A stretch of DNA of 64,000 nt from Psettodes erumei (Eukaryota > Chordata > Actinopteri > Pleuronectiformes > Psettodidae), in contig JAFBJZ010000918.1 of NCBI GenBank assembly GCA_016785225.1, forward strand, positions 496,001 to 560,000, read 5' to 3'. Each line of letters starts with the position of its first letter. Position 1 is the first letter of the stretch. The translations under genes were made by a program, and so were the position numbers. The notes beneath the pieces were generated by a model, which was not told where the DNA came from, made no database searches, and was given only the letters and a program-made list of their open reading frames with translations. Positions 47,420 to 57,563 of this stretch are shown here, in pieces.

Positions 47420-50400
47420 ATGTCATCAATCGCCAGATCTTACGGCCAGAAGACCATGAGTGTCTACGGTGGAGCAGGTGGTCGTGGCACTCGTATCTCC
47501 TCTTCCCAGCTGAACTACGGCCAATCCAGCGGAGGATTCAACCTGGCTGATGGCATTGACCTCCACGTTGGGGCCAATGAGAAGGCCACCATGCAGAACC
47601 TGAACGACCGTCTGGCCTCCTACCTGGAAAAGGTGCGCACCCTGGAAAAGGAGAACCAACAGCTGGACAAGAAGATCCGAGAGTGGTACCAGAACCGAAC
47701 TGTCATCTCCCATGACTACACCGGATACTTTGCCATCATTCAAGACCTGAAGGAAAAGGTAAGAGGAAGGAGATATAGGTGTGTTTCAGTGTCTTCCCTT
47801 GTCTTCCTCTTTCTGATGTTAACAGTGACTCTGAGTGGGTGGGTAGGTGGTGTGTTTGAGGTATAGAACCAGTACATCCACTATTGGCATGGTTTGGAAG
47901 TATGCCACCTTATCAGTAAGCTTGTGACACAAACAGAAAGCAAGAAGGTGACTGAAACAGCACATTCATTCCAATCAGATAGATCTGATTCCAAGTCATA
48001 TGCCGAACTGTGTATTGAAGAACAAACATTTTTAATGGATTCCTTCCTAACAAAGACTAGAAATTGATGTCCATCAACCATTTAAACTTTCAAATGCCGG
48101 TATCCTTCTCAAAAATCCCATATTGATCTGGTTGCTGTGTACATTAAAAACTGTATGGAATGTGAGCTCGAATGTACTTTTTCTTATGTTTCCCTGGTTT
48201 GTTTTATTTATCCTCCTCAGATTCAGCTTGCTTCCAGACTCAATGCCAAGACAATCCTGGACATTGACAATGCAAAACTGGCTGCTGATGATTTCAAAAT
48301 GAAGTGAGTGTGCGCCCTGTGTGTTTCTGCCCCGGCCCCTTTCAACCCTGCCACATAAGTGAAACTTCACATGAACATTAAAGCATGAACTCGTGCCTAA
48401 CTGCCAACTTCTAATCTTAACAACCCACTAAAACCTCTCTGACCTGTCCCTCCATCCTCCTGTGTGTCAGGTATGAGAATGAGCTGGCCATGAGAATGGC
48501 TGTCGAGGCTGACATCGCTGGACTGAAGAGGGTGCTGGATGAGATGAACCTGGCCAGGATGGATCTGGAGAGTCAATATGAGGCCCTTAAGGATGAAATC
48601 ATCATGCTCAAGAGGAACCACGAAGAGGTGAGTTTAGGGACAGCTAAGTACTAGTGCACCCATTTTCACCAGTTCAGAGATATTGACTTTTTACAAGCTG
48701 CAGCACACTAAAGAACAGTGCACTTTTACATCTTTTTAGCAGTAGCTAAATACACCATCTATTCACTGTAAGATAAAGTTGTCACCATTTGTCATAGTTG
48801 TCAAGCATGTTCACACACATGGCCGCTGCCTAAACTTTGATAACAATGAGGAAATGCCATGTTGGGCTAAAGCTTCTATAAACAGGTCTGCACACCATCT
48901 CCCTTTCCCAGCTCTGCCCCTCTTATCACTTCCTTGTATTCTTTTCTCCCTCCATGAGCTCATTGCTCCTGTTTTTCCAAGACACAAATGTTCAAACAAC
49001 ACAATGTATGTGCAAAAAAACACAAATATACACACATGCAGGCATACAGTGTAGCCAAAATGCAACTTTTACCATTGTAATAATAATAAAACTTAAAAAA
49101 ACATGAATTATTTTGACACAAAAACACTGACTGATCAAGGTGTTTGCCTTTGACCTCTACAGGAGATGGCTCTGCTGAGGAGTCAAACGGCATGCCAGGT
49201 CAATGTGGCTGTGGACGCTTCTCCCTCAATGGACCTGAACCAGGTTATGACAGAGATCAGAGATCATTACGAGGGAGTCATTGCCAAGAACCGCAAAGAA
49301 CTCGAGGTTTGGTATCAGAACAAGGTGAGAAATTGCAGAAAATACTCTTGCCACTGAAGTGATCAGTAATCTACTATTATTTGTCGGTAACACATTTCAT
49401 GTTGTGCCTTTGCCCAGATTGCAGCAGTCGAGCAGGATGTGCTCACGAACACCGAGATTCTATCGACGTCCCGCACAGAGATGAAAGACTTGAAGAGCAC
49501 ACTCCAAAGACTTCAGATTGAACTACAATCCCATTTGAGCATGGTAAGGGCTGCACATCTTCATCACTGAGGCTGATGCAATACGCATCTTGATGCATTG
49601 CCAATGATCAGATACATTAAAAAAACATATGAAGCAACCACTACTGCGATAAGATACCCTCCAACCCTTTTGCAATGAAGCGCTAAAAGCAATTATAAAT
49701 CAAAGTACCATTTTCACTTTGACACATATTTGTTTCTGTCATACTGCAACACAGTAAGCACCCAATTTATGATGTTTCTTTTTCTAATTTTACAAATAAA
49801 CACTCCAATCCTTTTGGGCCTTTTACATAAGTCCAATGCAGTACAACAGAAACCTCTCTGACAAAAGATAAAAGACCAGGTGTGGCCCTCACTGGGCCCG
49901 AATAAACTGCATAAAGCCCCCTTAACATCACAACTTGTTTTGCACTTTTGTAGGACTTGAAGCCTTTAGACAAAGCCAGGCTAATTGTTTCCAGTCTTCA
50001 TGCTTGGATAAATTAACCTGCTGTTAGCTGTGGCTTCAAATTCAGCATGTTTTATCTGTATGTTATTATCGCTTGGCGAGAAATCAAATAACAGTATTTC
50101 GCAAATGCGAAATTTTACATGATTGTGTAACAACCATGAATTTTAATCATCTGCATCCCTGACTTTAACAGAAAGCATCTCTGGAGGGCACCCTAGCAGA
50201 GACTCAGGCACGTTATGCCGCACAGCTGGCAAGCCTTCAGAGCATGGTCACGAGTCTGGAGGCTCAGCTGTCCCAGCTTCATGCCAGCATTGCAAGCAAC
50301 AAGCAGGATTACGACATGCTGCTGGACTTGAAGACACGGCTGGAGCTGGAGATTGCAGAGTACAGGAGGCTGCTGGATGGGGAGGACGACAGGTGAGACC

Positions 50401-50805
50401 TGCTAAAGAGAGAGATATCAGGGAAAAGTCTGAAAATATGATGACAAAATCGTGAGACAGAAGAGGGGGTTAGAGACTGCAGGGACAACACAACCCCTCA
50501 AGTTGAAAACATTTAATGGCAATGGTAATGTTCCCAACTAATGTTTTCTCCTTTGTTTTCCCTTCATTGCCAGCTCAAAGCAAGGTAAGCAATTTGTCAG
50601 ATACATATATACATATTTTTCTTATGTCATCATTTAATATAAGCATTATACCATATTTCTAAGATATTTGTTCATGATTGTTGTTTCTTTTCTTTTCTTT
50701 TCTTCAGTGGTCACAAAGGTCATCACAGTGGTGGAGACAGTTGTGGATGGAAAGGTGGTCGGGAGCAGCAAGACTGTCGATGTAGACATAGATCAGATTG
50801 AGTGA
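47420..50805 (+). CDS. Type I keratin (krt-B)
   Basis: Type I keratin, the acidic partner of epithelial intermediate filaments. Eight coding exons: 47420-47758, 48221-48303, 48471-48627, 49163-49324, 49418-49543, 50172-50392, 50574-50584 and 50708-50805. They are in phase and give 398 residues. The head is short (52 residues). The rod opens NEKATMQNLNDRLASYLEKV at residue 53 and closes EYRRLLDGEDD near 360. The tail is about 36 residues with VVTKVITVVETVVDGKVV. Exon 7 is an 11-base micro-exon (codons S-S-K-Q). Internal exon sizes are 83/157/162/126/221 as expected. Unlike the other three keratins here it reads on the plus strand and has a textbook TATA box. Its sequence is clearly distinct from krt-C/D, so it is an older paralogue. 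Confidence 0.94.
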
Positions 50806-50831
50806 AAAACTAGGAGCATTGGCATAAAAAC

Positions 50832-50837
50832 AATAAA
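50832..50837 (+). terminator. Poly(A) signal of krt-B
   Basis: AATAAA only 27 bases after the stop codon, so the 3' UTR is very short. It is followed by the TG-rich 'ttggtgttttgtg' stretch expected downstream of a cleavage site. Confidence 0.85.
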
Positions 50838-50839
50838 GA

Positions 50840-52480
50840 TCATGCAGTTGAATCTAACTTTGGTGTTTTGTGATTCTATAACAATCCGAATATCTCATGT
50901 TTCCACCACCTTTGTCCCAATATGATGTCACTGTGTCCTGGATTACACCTGTACATCAGCGCATCCTTTTGGGTCTTTTTAAGTTCTTTTTAAGTTTTAA
51001 GTTCTCCTTCAAAGTTGCATTCATTAATATGTTTTATATAATAAGTATCAATTGCATGCAATGTCAAAGGGGGGCATTCTTTTAGATCTTGTTTTACAGC
51101 ACATTTATTGTTTTGTTTCTACACTGCTGCCAACCACCAGCTGTTTTTAGCAAACAAGCTCTGATCAACCTAATGTAAAATTCACACCAAAACAGAGCAA
51201 AAAGGGAAAGAAACAGAGAATTTGCATTAATTAGGTGGCTATATGGCTCTAGTGGGATTAAAATGTTGCTCCATTTCTTCTGAATGCAAAGGTATTGCTT
51301 GCTACTTTGTCAGCCAATGCAGGAAAAGTCAGCCTGCCTGTCAGTTTATCTCAATATTTATCTCAATATGGTGGTCAATATCAGTACTACAACTAGGAAA
51401 AAAAGCCTGCACCCAAAAAACTCTGTTACCATTTTACAGATATCTGTAAAATTCCTGACATTACAAAATTGAAATCATTAGGGTTTATTATTTGTAAATC
51501 TTTTCCAAAGCCTAGAAAAGGTATTTTCATTTGTCAACAGGAAATAACATGTACGGAACAGTCCTTAGACAAAACAATAATACTTACATGACCACTGACC
51601 TTCCCACTTCAGAAGTTAAGCAAAAACTTAAAACTTTTTCTGTGTATGTGATGGATTGAATGGGTGCTGCTGAGTTTCTTAAAGATCGCACATGCTCTGC
51701 CCCCTGGTGGTGAAACATTGTTGAATGTAGCTTTAACCAGTGTAATGAGGGACCGGAACTTATCCCATAAGTAAATTGTCGTGACAAGTTGCCATTCTAT
51801 CACAAAGTAACATCCAGAGAGAGAGTTGAGTTCATGCTCCGATCCCAACATGAGGGTGGAGAAAGGAGATTCAGATCCAGCATCATGTTGTGAGGCATTA
51901 ATGCTAACTCATAACTTCTTTCTACAGCAGTAAATTGGTATGTTGCAGGTAAGGTGTCCTTTCTAAAAGTAAGTTTTCAGTTTTTAACTTCCATTTACTG
52001 GAGAAAAGGCCATGAGCTGTTTTGACTATATATCTGTATGACTGTTCTGTTTTTATTCCTGAACACTGCAGCATTGTGGGTTTAAGTCCTGAACTCAGCG
52101 GTATGTCAGAAGAAGTTGTTGAGGAGAGGGGAGCTCATTATATTCTTGTCAGATTTTCACAATTAGCCTCATGATGCACATTATCAATCTCATATTCACA
52201 GCCTCAGTTTCATTATCCTTTTATATCCACCTCATAATGGCATTGTCAAACTTGGAACTCCAGCTTCAAGCAATATTTTACACATACATTTGTGATAATA
52301 ACTGTAGACCTCCTAATAACTCAAATTGGCCCCTATATGGATTCAAATGAAATCTGTGTTTTTATGACTTTTTCTGTACATTGGGAAACAACATAACTTT
52401 TACCATTAAGACATTATTTGGAACTAAAACAACACAAATAAATCAAACATGACCAAAAATCATAGTCAGCAAACTGAGAG
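50840..52480. other. Intergenic DNA between krt-B and krt-C
   Basis: No gene was seen. From about 51640 the sequence is homologous to 56690 onward (start of the tandem duplication). A reverse CTCF-like motif lies at 51695-51710. About 105 bases at roughly 52255-52360 have no counterpart in the second copy. Confidence 0.6.
51695..51710 (-). promoter_or_regulatory. CTCF-like motif, reverse orientation (unit 1)
   Basis: CTCTGCCCCCTGGTGG reads CCACCAGGGGGCAGAG on the minus strand, the best CTCF match in the window (15 of 16 consensus positions). Confidence 0.5.
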
Positions 52481-52483
52481 CCT

Positions 52484-52489
52484 TTTATT
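52484..52489 (-). terminator. Poly(A) signal of krt-C (minus strand)
   Basis: TTTATT on the plus strand, AATAAA on the minus strand, about 100 bases after the stop codon. It is conserved in krt-D at 57460. Confidence 0.8.
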
Positions 52490-52587
52490 GCATTCACACG
52501 TGTATGTGAAGGTAGTGCTGGATTCAGATGTTCAGCTTGCAGCCTTCAGGCGTTGCCCCTTGCGTTGCGTTTGCTGTGTGAGACAGA

Positions 52588-54739
52588 TTATGCAGTTGTG
52601 GTAGAAGAGGACACCACTCTGCCATCACGCAGTTCCTCTGTGACCACAACCACCTTTGTAGTGGAGGACTTTGAAGTAAGACTGTGAAAAGGGAGAGAGG
52701 TACAGTGCTTCCACTAAAAAGTGTCATGGTTTATTTTTCAGAATTACTTATTACTTAAAGATAAATTACATCTATCAACGCATAATTCCTTCCTTCCCGC
52801 CCTTAATTCCTTTCTTACCTGCCCTCTCCATCCAGCAGCCTCCTGTATTCTGCAATCTCCATCTCCAGCCGTGTCTTGATGTCGAGAAGCATCTTGTATT
52901 CTTGGCTCTGACGTTCCATGTCAGCGCGCAGCTGCATCAGCTGTTCTTCCAGGCCCGTTACCTGCATCTGGAGGCCTTGGAGCGTCATGGAGTACCGTGC
53001 CTCAGTGTCAGCTAAGGTTCCCTCCAGGGCCGCTTTCTAGTGGAGGAATAAGAGGACAAGGATTGAAAAGAGGAACAATGAATTAAATGGAAATAAATGA
53101 AGTAATACGTATAGAGATCTGCCTCAGATCTTTTTTTATTTACCATGCTAAGTTGTGACTGTAGCTCGATCTCCAGGCCCTGCAGTGTACGACGAAGCTC
53201 GGATATCTCTGACTTGGATGTTTGGAGGCTTTCTGTGCTGGCTGCCACCTCCTTGGTCAGTGTTTCTGTCTGCAGTAGACATAAAACAGCATTGCAGTGA
53301 AAATGTTTATTACACTATTTACTGTTGAACAATAGTCTAAGCAAGCAATGAGAAATGACGAAGTTTAAAAACAAAATCACTGGAGTTTTGGTCCAGTCTT
53401 ACCTTTGTCTGGAACCAGGTTTGAAGTTCTCTCTGGTTCTTAGCCGCCACGCTCTCATACTGGTCACGGATCTCAGCCATAATGGCGCTCAGGTCGACCT
53501 GCGGCTTTGCGTCCACCTCTACGTTGATCTGTCCACTCATCTGGTTCCTCATGGCTGCCAATTCCTGTTGAAAAAAATGATTGGTGAGAGTTGGATGTGG
53601 GCTGAGGTCTTTGACTTGATTTTATTTTCTTCAGAAAATAAAATGCAACTCAAACTGATTTAGCTGTTCAGTGTGTGTGACCCACCTCCTCGTGGTTCTT
53701 CTTGAGGAAGATCAGCTCTTCCCTGAGGCCTTCTATCTGCATCTCCAAGTCAGATCTGGCAAGTGTCAGCTCATCCAACAGTCTCTTTAGACCGGCGATA
53801 TCTGCCTCCACTGATTGACGCATAGCAAGCTCATTCTCATACCTGTGAGCACGCAACGGATCAGCCATTTGCACCTCAACTTCAGTGTATACATTTTTAA
53901 TATATGTAGATTTTGTTGCTTTTTGGGGTTTAGTTTTAACCACTTCCTGTCTCATCCTGATGCTTACTTGGTTCTGAAGTCATCTGCTGCCAGTTTTGCA
54001 TTGTCAATGGATAGATAGATGCCTCCATTGACACGAGTGGCATCCTGGATCTGTGTAACAAAGACATGCTTTATGTTGCATAGTCAATTCTTTTTCAGTC
54101 TGATGTCATACTGATGTAAACATTTCTTTTGCTGTTGTCAACACTTCATAGTTGCATTGAATGTGACACAAGAACAGTCTCACAATCACGAGTAGACAAA
54201 ATCATGCACATGTATCACATTCGGATTAAGTTTAAATTCTAGTGAACAAACATCTGGTAGCTGTATCAGATGATGAATTGCAGAGTAACATTTAGGCACT
54301 GGAATACCTTTCCCTGTAGGTCAGCAATGGTGGCCTCAAAAGCAGAGTAGTCACGGGCACCGGGGGTGGTCTTACTCTCCAAGAACTGGCGGATTTTCAG
54401 CTCCAGCTCAGCATTGGCCTTCTCAAGGTTGTGCACCTTATCCAGGTAGGTAGCCAGGCGGTCGTTCAGGTTCTGCATGGTGGCCTTCTCATTGGCCCCC
54501 ACATGGAGATCCATGCCCTCACCTGCAACGAGACCTCCATAGCCTCCTCCATAGCCAAAACCAGCACTTCCACCTCCAAAAGCAGCAGTGGACACAGACG
54601 CTCTAGATCCTTGTCCACCAGCACCACCATAAACACTTCTGGAATATGACTTTTGTACCAAGCCTCCACCTAAGCCAAAACCACTGCCTCCGCCACTGCT
54701 GGAGCGCATAGAGTAGGTGGAGCCCACTATTCTAGACAT
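52588..54739 (-). CDS. Type I keratin, tandem copy 1 (krt-C)
   Basis: Type I keratin with seven coding exons on the minus strand: 54739-54308, 54050-53968, 53842-53686, 53564-53403, 53269-53144, 53036-52819 and 52681-52588. They are in phase and give 423 residues. The head is Gly/Ser/Tyr-rich with GGGYGG-type repeats. The rod starts NEKATMQNLNDRLATYLDKV at residue 83 and ends EYRRLLDGEG. The tail carries VVVVTEELRDGRVVSSSTTTA. Exon 6 is 218 bases, one codon shorter than in krt-A/B, and there is no micro-exon: the tail is a single 94-base exon. All splice sites are intact. The gene is near-identical to krt-D except for a 12-base glycine-repeat difference in exon 1 and a divergent start of exon 7. 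A TATA-like GATAAAAAGG lies about 95 bases upstream of the ATG. Confidence 0.94.
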
Positions 54740-54830
54740 TGTTGTTGATGATGATGCTGTAAAGGCTGCTCAGGAGGTCTGCCTGTCCTGGAGAGGAGAT
54801 GGTCTGAGATGCAGAGCTCTACCTCTGTCC

Positions 54831-54840
54831 CCTTTTTATC
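54831..54840 (-). promoter_or_regulatory. TATA-like box of krt-C
   Basis: The plus-strand CCTTTTTATC reads GATAAAAAGG on the minus strand, placed for a start near 54800. The same box is present in krt-D at 59795-59804. Confidence 0.55.
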
Positions 54841-55526
54841 CTGCACAGGGCTGCTGCTGTGTCTGATGTGGGTGGGGACATGCATTTTTTAGGCAGAAAT
54901 GGGCACCAGGCCAAACCCATCACACACACCCTTCAGGTTCAGATTGTGCAATTATCAGGAGGAGAAGGTGAGATTAAATATAATCCTGTTTTATTAGGCA
55001 ATTTACTGAATTAATTCAAATCTCACAACGACTTGCAAATCCTATACAAAATATAGTGGTTTCATTATTCCATTCAACCTTTATTCCCATTCTCCATATT
55101 AATGTGCAAAAAGGCAGGGTATTCATATGAACCTATATGTTTTATTTTTACAAGCCTTACTTTAAATTGTAAAAAAAAAAAAAAAAAAAAGACACACCTG
55201 TTATTGTTTGCCACAGGTTTGCTCTTCAGTCAAATGAAAAGTTTGACAGTGTTCATACCAAGGATGACTCGTTATTGATTTTGTGCCAAAAGTCTTGAGC
55301 GAAACTGCCACACTGTGCTGGCTCAACCTGTTATATTACTAAGGCAACAGGCATTGTAAACACTAGATAGATCAGGATGATGATAGGTTTTTTCACTTGA
55401 CTCTCAGCCAGCATATTTCTTTTCCCATGCCTTTGTCCCCTTTCTCTGAATTATCTTGCATGAAAATCTAAAATGGTTCTTTTGGTATTCACAGTTTCAG
55501 TTATGTTACACATCTTAAACATTGGA

Positions 55527-56480
55527 TAACCCTAACCCTTGCAGGGGGCCTGGACCAAGTGGGATCATACAACTAGCTGTAAGATCACCTGGGCAGAACT
55601 CTGGAAGGTGGAGCCACACCACTTCAAGTTCCCAGTCTAGTCAGTGTATGACCCTGCCAATGTGTTTACCTGGGGCCTGGTAGACTCACCTGCTTGCCAA
55701 CTCAGCCAAAAATGGGGAATCGAGAACACATCCTCAGCTACTGCTGAAAGACCTTGGGAGATGGTCGGTATCATTGGCACCAGGACCAGGTTTTGCAGGC
55801 AGTAGTAGACAGCATCTGCACTGGCATCAATAACAGCAAGCGTTAACACCCCTCCAAGTGTACCATCACCTTGATTCAAGCAGGGGAGAAGCCCCAGCCC
55901 CCAAAGAAGACCCAGGGGGCCCTGCTTGCAACAGCAAGGGATTGGCAATTACTTGTTGAGCTTGGGAGACAGTTGAGATTCCTGGACATCATTCAGCAAC
56001 AATGCTCTGGCCAGACATGGTCTTGATGTCTGGGGTAAGTAAGCAGGTGGTGCTACTGGAGCTAACTGTCCCCTGGGAAGATCGGATGGAGGCAGCTCAG
56101 GAACGGAACAAGGTCAAGTATGCTGACCTGGTGGTTCAGTGTCGGAGGAATGGGTGGAAGACCTGCTGCAAGCCCAATGAAGTGGGTTGCAGGGGCTTTG
56201 CAGGCCAGTCTCTACATCGGGTCCTGGGACTACTATGGATCTGCGGACTGCACAGGCGAAGAGCCATGAAGAACATCATGGAAGCTGCTGAAAAGGCTTC
56301 ATGTTGGCTCTGGTGGAGGAGGTGTGGTGTAATGCGCTACCTTGACACAAGTCAGGGCCTGATCACTCCCGGCTGGGTCACCCAGGTGAGGGTGTCTGAT
56401 GTAAGGCCCAAAACACCCCATGACCCCGGTTACATCACTGAAGATGTGTCCAGGTGGCACCTCAAGGTGAATCTCAGTAA
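55527..56480 (+). mobile_element. Decayed 3' fragment of a non-LTR retrotransposon with a restriction-like endonuclease domain
   Basis: The frame at 56002-56643 encodes a W-P-D-x14-E-L-T pattern (PD at residues 4-5, E at 20), then VPWEDR and a PNEVGCRGF motif. This resembles the C-terminal restriction-like endonuclease region (R/K-PD-x12-14-D/E) of R2/R4/NeSL-type LINEs, in a form common in fish genomes. The last part of this frame (after about 56480) is host sequence. Upstream (55640-55990) related coding sequence continues only in broken frames with stops, so the copy is dead and 5'-truncated. The unit-2 copy of this locus lacks it. Exact family and target-site duplication are not resolved. 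Confidence 0.65.
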
Positions 56481-56756
56481 TTCTCTCTCTTTTGCTTTTT
56501 TCAACAATAGCCTGCAGGGTTGCCTGTTCAAAGCAATTTTTATTGATGCTTATGATATTAGCTGGGACCTGGCCTCATTTAAGACTGGACACAGCTCTGC
56601 TGGAATGCTCACCTTAGATGTGCCTGCATGTTCTTTAGATTAGTTTTCTTTGCATTGCAGAAAGCTGCAGAAGCAAACCAAAAGATAATGCTATTTCTGT
56701 GTATGTGGTGGATTGAATAGGTGCTGCTGATATCTGTTTCTTAAAGCACGTACATG

Positions 56757-56772
56757 CTCTGCCCCCTGGTGA
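56757..56772 (-). promoter_or_regulatory. CTCF-like motif, reverse orientation (unit 2)
   Basis: CTCTGCCCCCTGGTGA is the duplicated counterpart of 51695-51710, with one change in the core (TCACCAGGGGGCAGAG on the minus strand). The flanks have diverged far more than the motif. Confidence 0.42.
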
Positions 56773-57459
56773 TGAAACATGGGTGAATGCAGCTTTAACC
56801 AATGTAATGAGGAACTGGGACTTATCCCAGCATGCATAAGTAAACTTCCTTGACGAGTTGTCATTCTATCACAGAGGAACACTGAGAAAGTTGAGTTCAG
56901 ACTCCCATCCCAACATGTGTGTGGAGAAAGGAGATTCAGAACCAGCATCATGTTGTTGTAAGGCATTAATGCTAACTTATAACTTCTTTTTGCAGCAATA
57001 AATTGGTATGTTGCAGGTAAGGTGTCACTCCTAAAAGTTAGTTTTCAGATGGGTTTAAACTTTCATTTACTGGTGAAAAAGCTGTGAGTTGTTTTTGACC
57101 ACATATCTGTATGACTTTACTGTTGTATTGCTGAACAATGTATAGCATGTGGGGCTTAAGTCCTGAACTCAGCTGTGTGTCAGAGGAAGTTGTGGGTGAC
57201 AGGGGAGATCATTATACTCTATTCAGATTTTCCCAATTAGCCTCATGATCCAAGTTACCAACCTTATATTCACAGCCTCAGTTTCATATTCCTTTTATAT
57301 CCACCTCATAATGGCATTGTCAAACTTGTAACTTTAACTTTTTTCTATATATTCTAAAACAAAGCAACGGTTACCATCAATACATCAGGATATTTGAAAT
57401 TAAAAACACAGAGGTAAGCCAAACATGACCAAAAACTGTAGTCAGCAAACTGAGAGCCT

Positions 57460-57465
57460 TTTATT
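57460..57465 (-). terminator. Poly(A) signal of krt-D (minus strand)
   Basis: TTTATT on the plus strand, about 100 bases after the krt-D stop; same context as in krt-C. Confidence 0.8.
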
Positions 57466-57563
57466 GCATTCACACGTGTATGTGAAGGAAGTGCTGGATT
57501 CAGATGTTCAGCTTGCAGCCTTCAGGCGTTGCCCCTTGCGTTGCATTTGCTGTGTGAGACAGA

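Larger units (their letters stand above)
51640..56670. repeat. Tandem duplication, unit 1 (contains krt-C)
   Basis: Direct repeat adjacent to unit 2 at 56690-60640. The core (about 52440-54900) is nearly identical between copies at a constant offset of 4952 bases for exons 1-4, introns included. The outer flanks are alignable but clearly diverged. Unit 1 is longer because it holds a retroelement fragment (about 55527-56480) and about 105 extra bases near 52255-52360. Confidence 0.93.

Noticed and set aside
55520..55545. Telomere-like 'taaccctaaccc' as an interstitial telomere repeat
   Set aside because: Only two units are present, at the edge of a retroelement fragment; too short to call.
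55637..55948. Minus-strand 103-residue ORF
   Set aside because: It is antisense to the broken plus-strand coding remnant of the retroelement.
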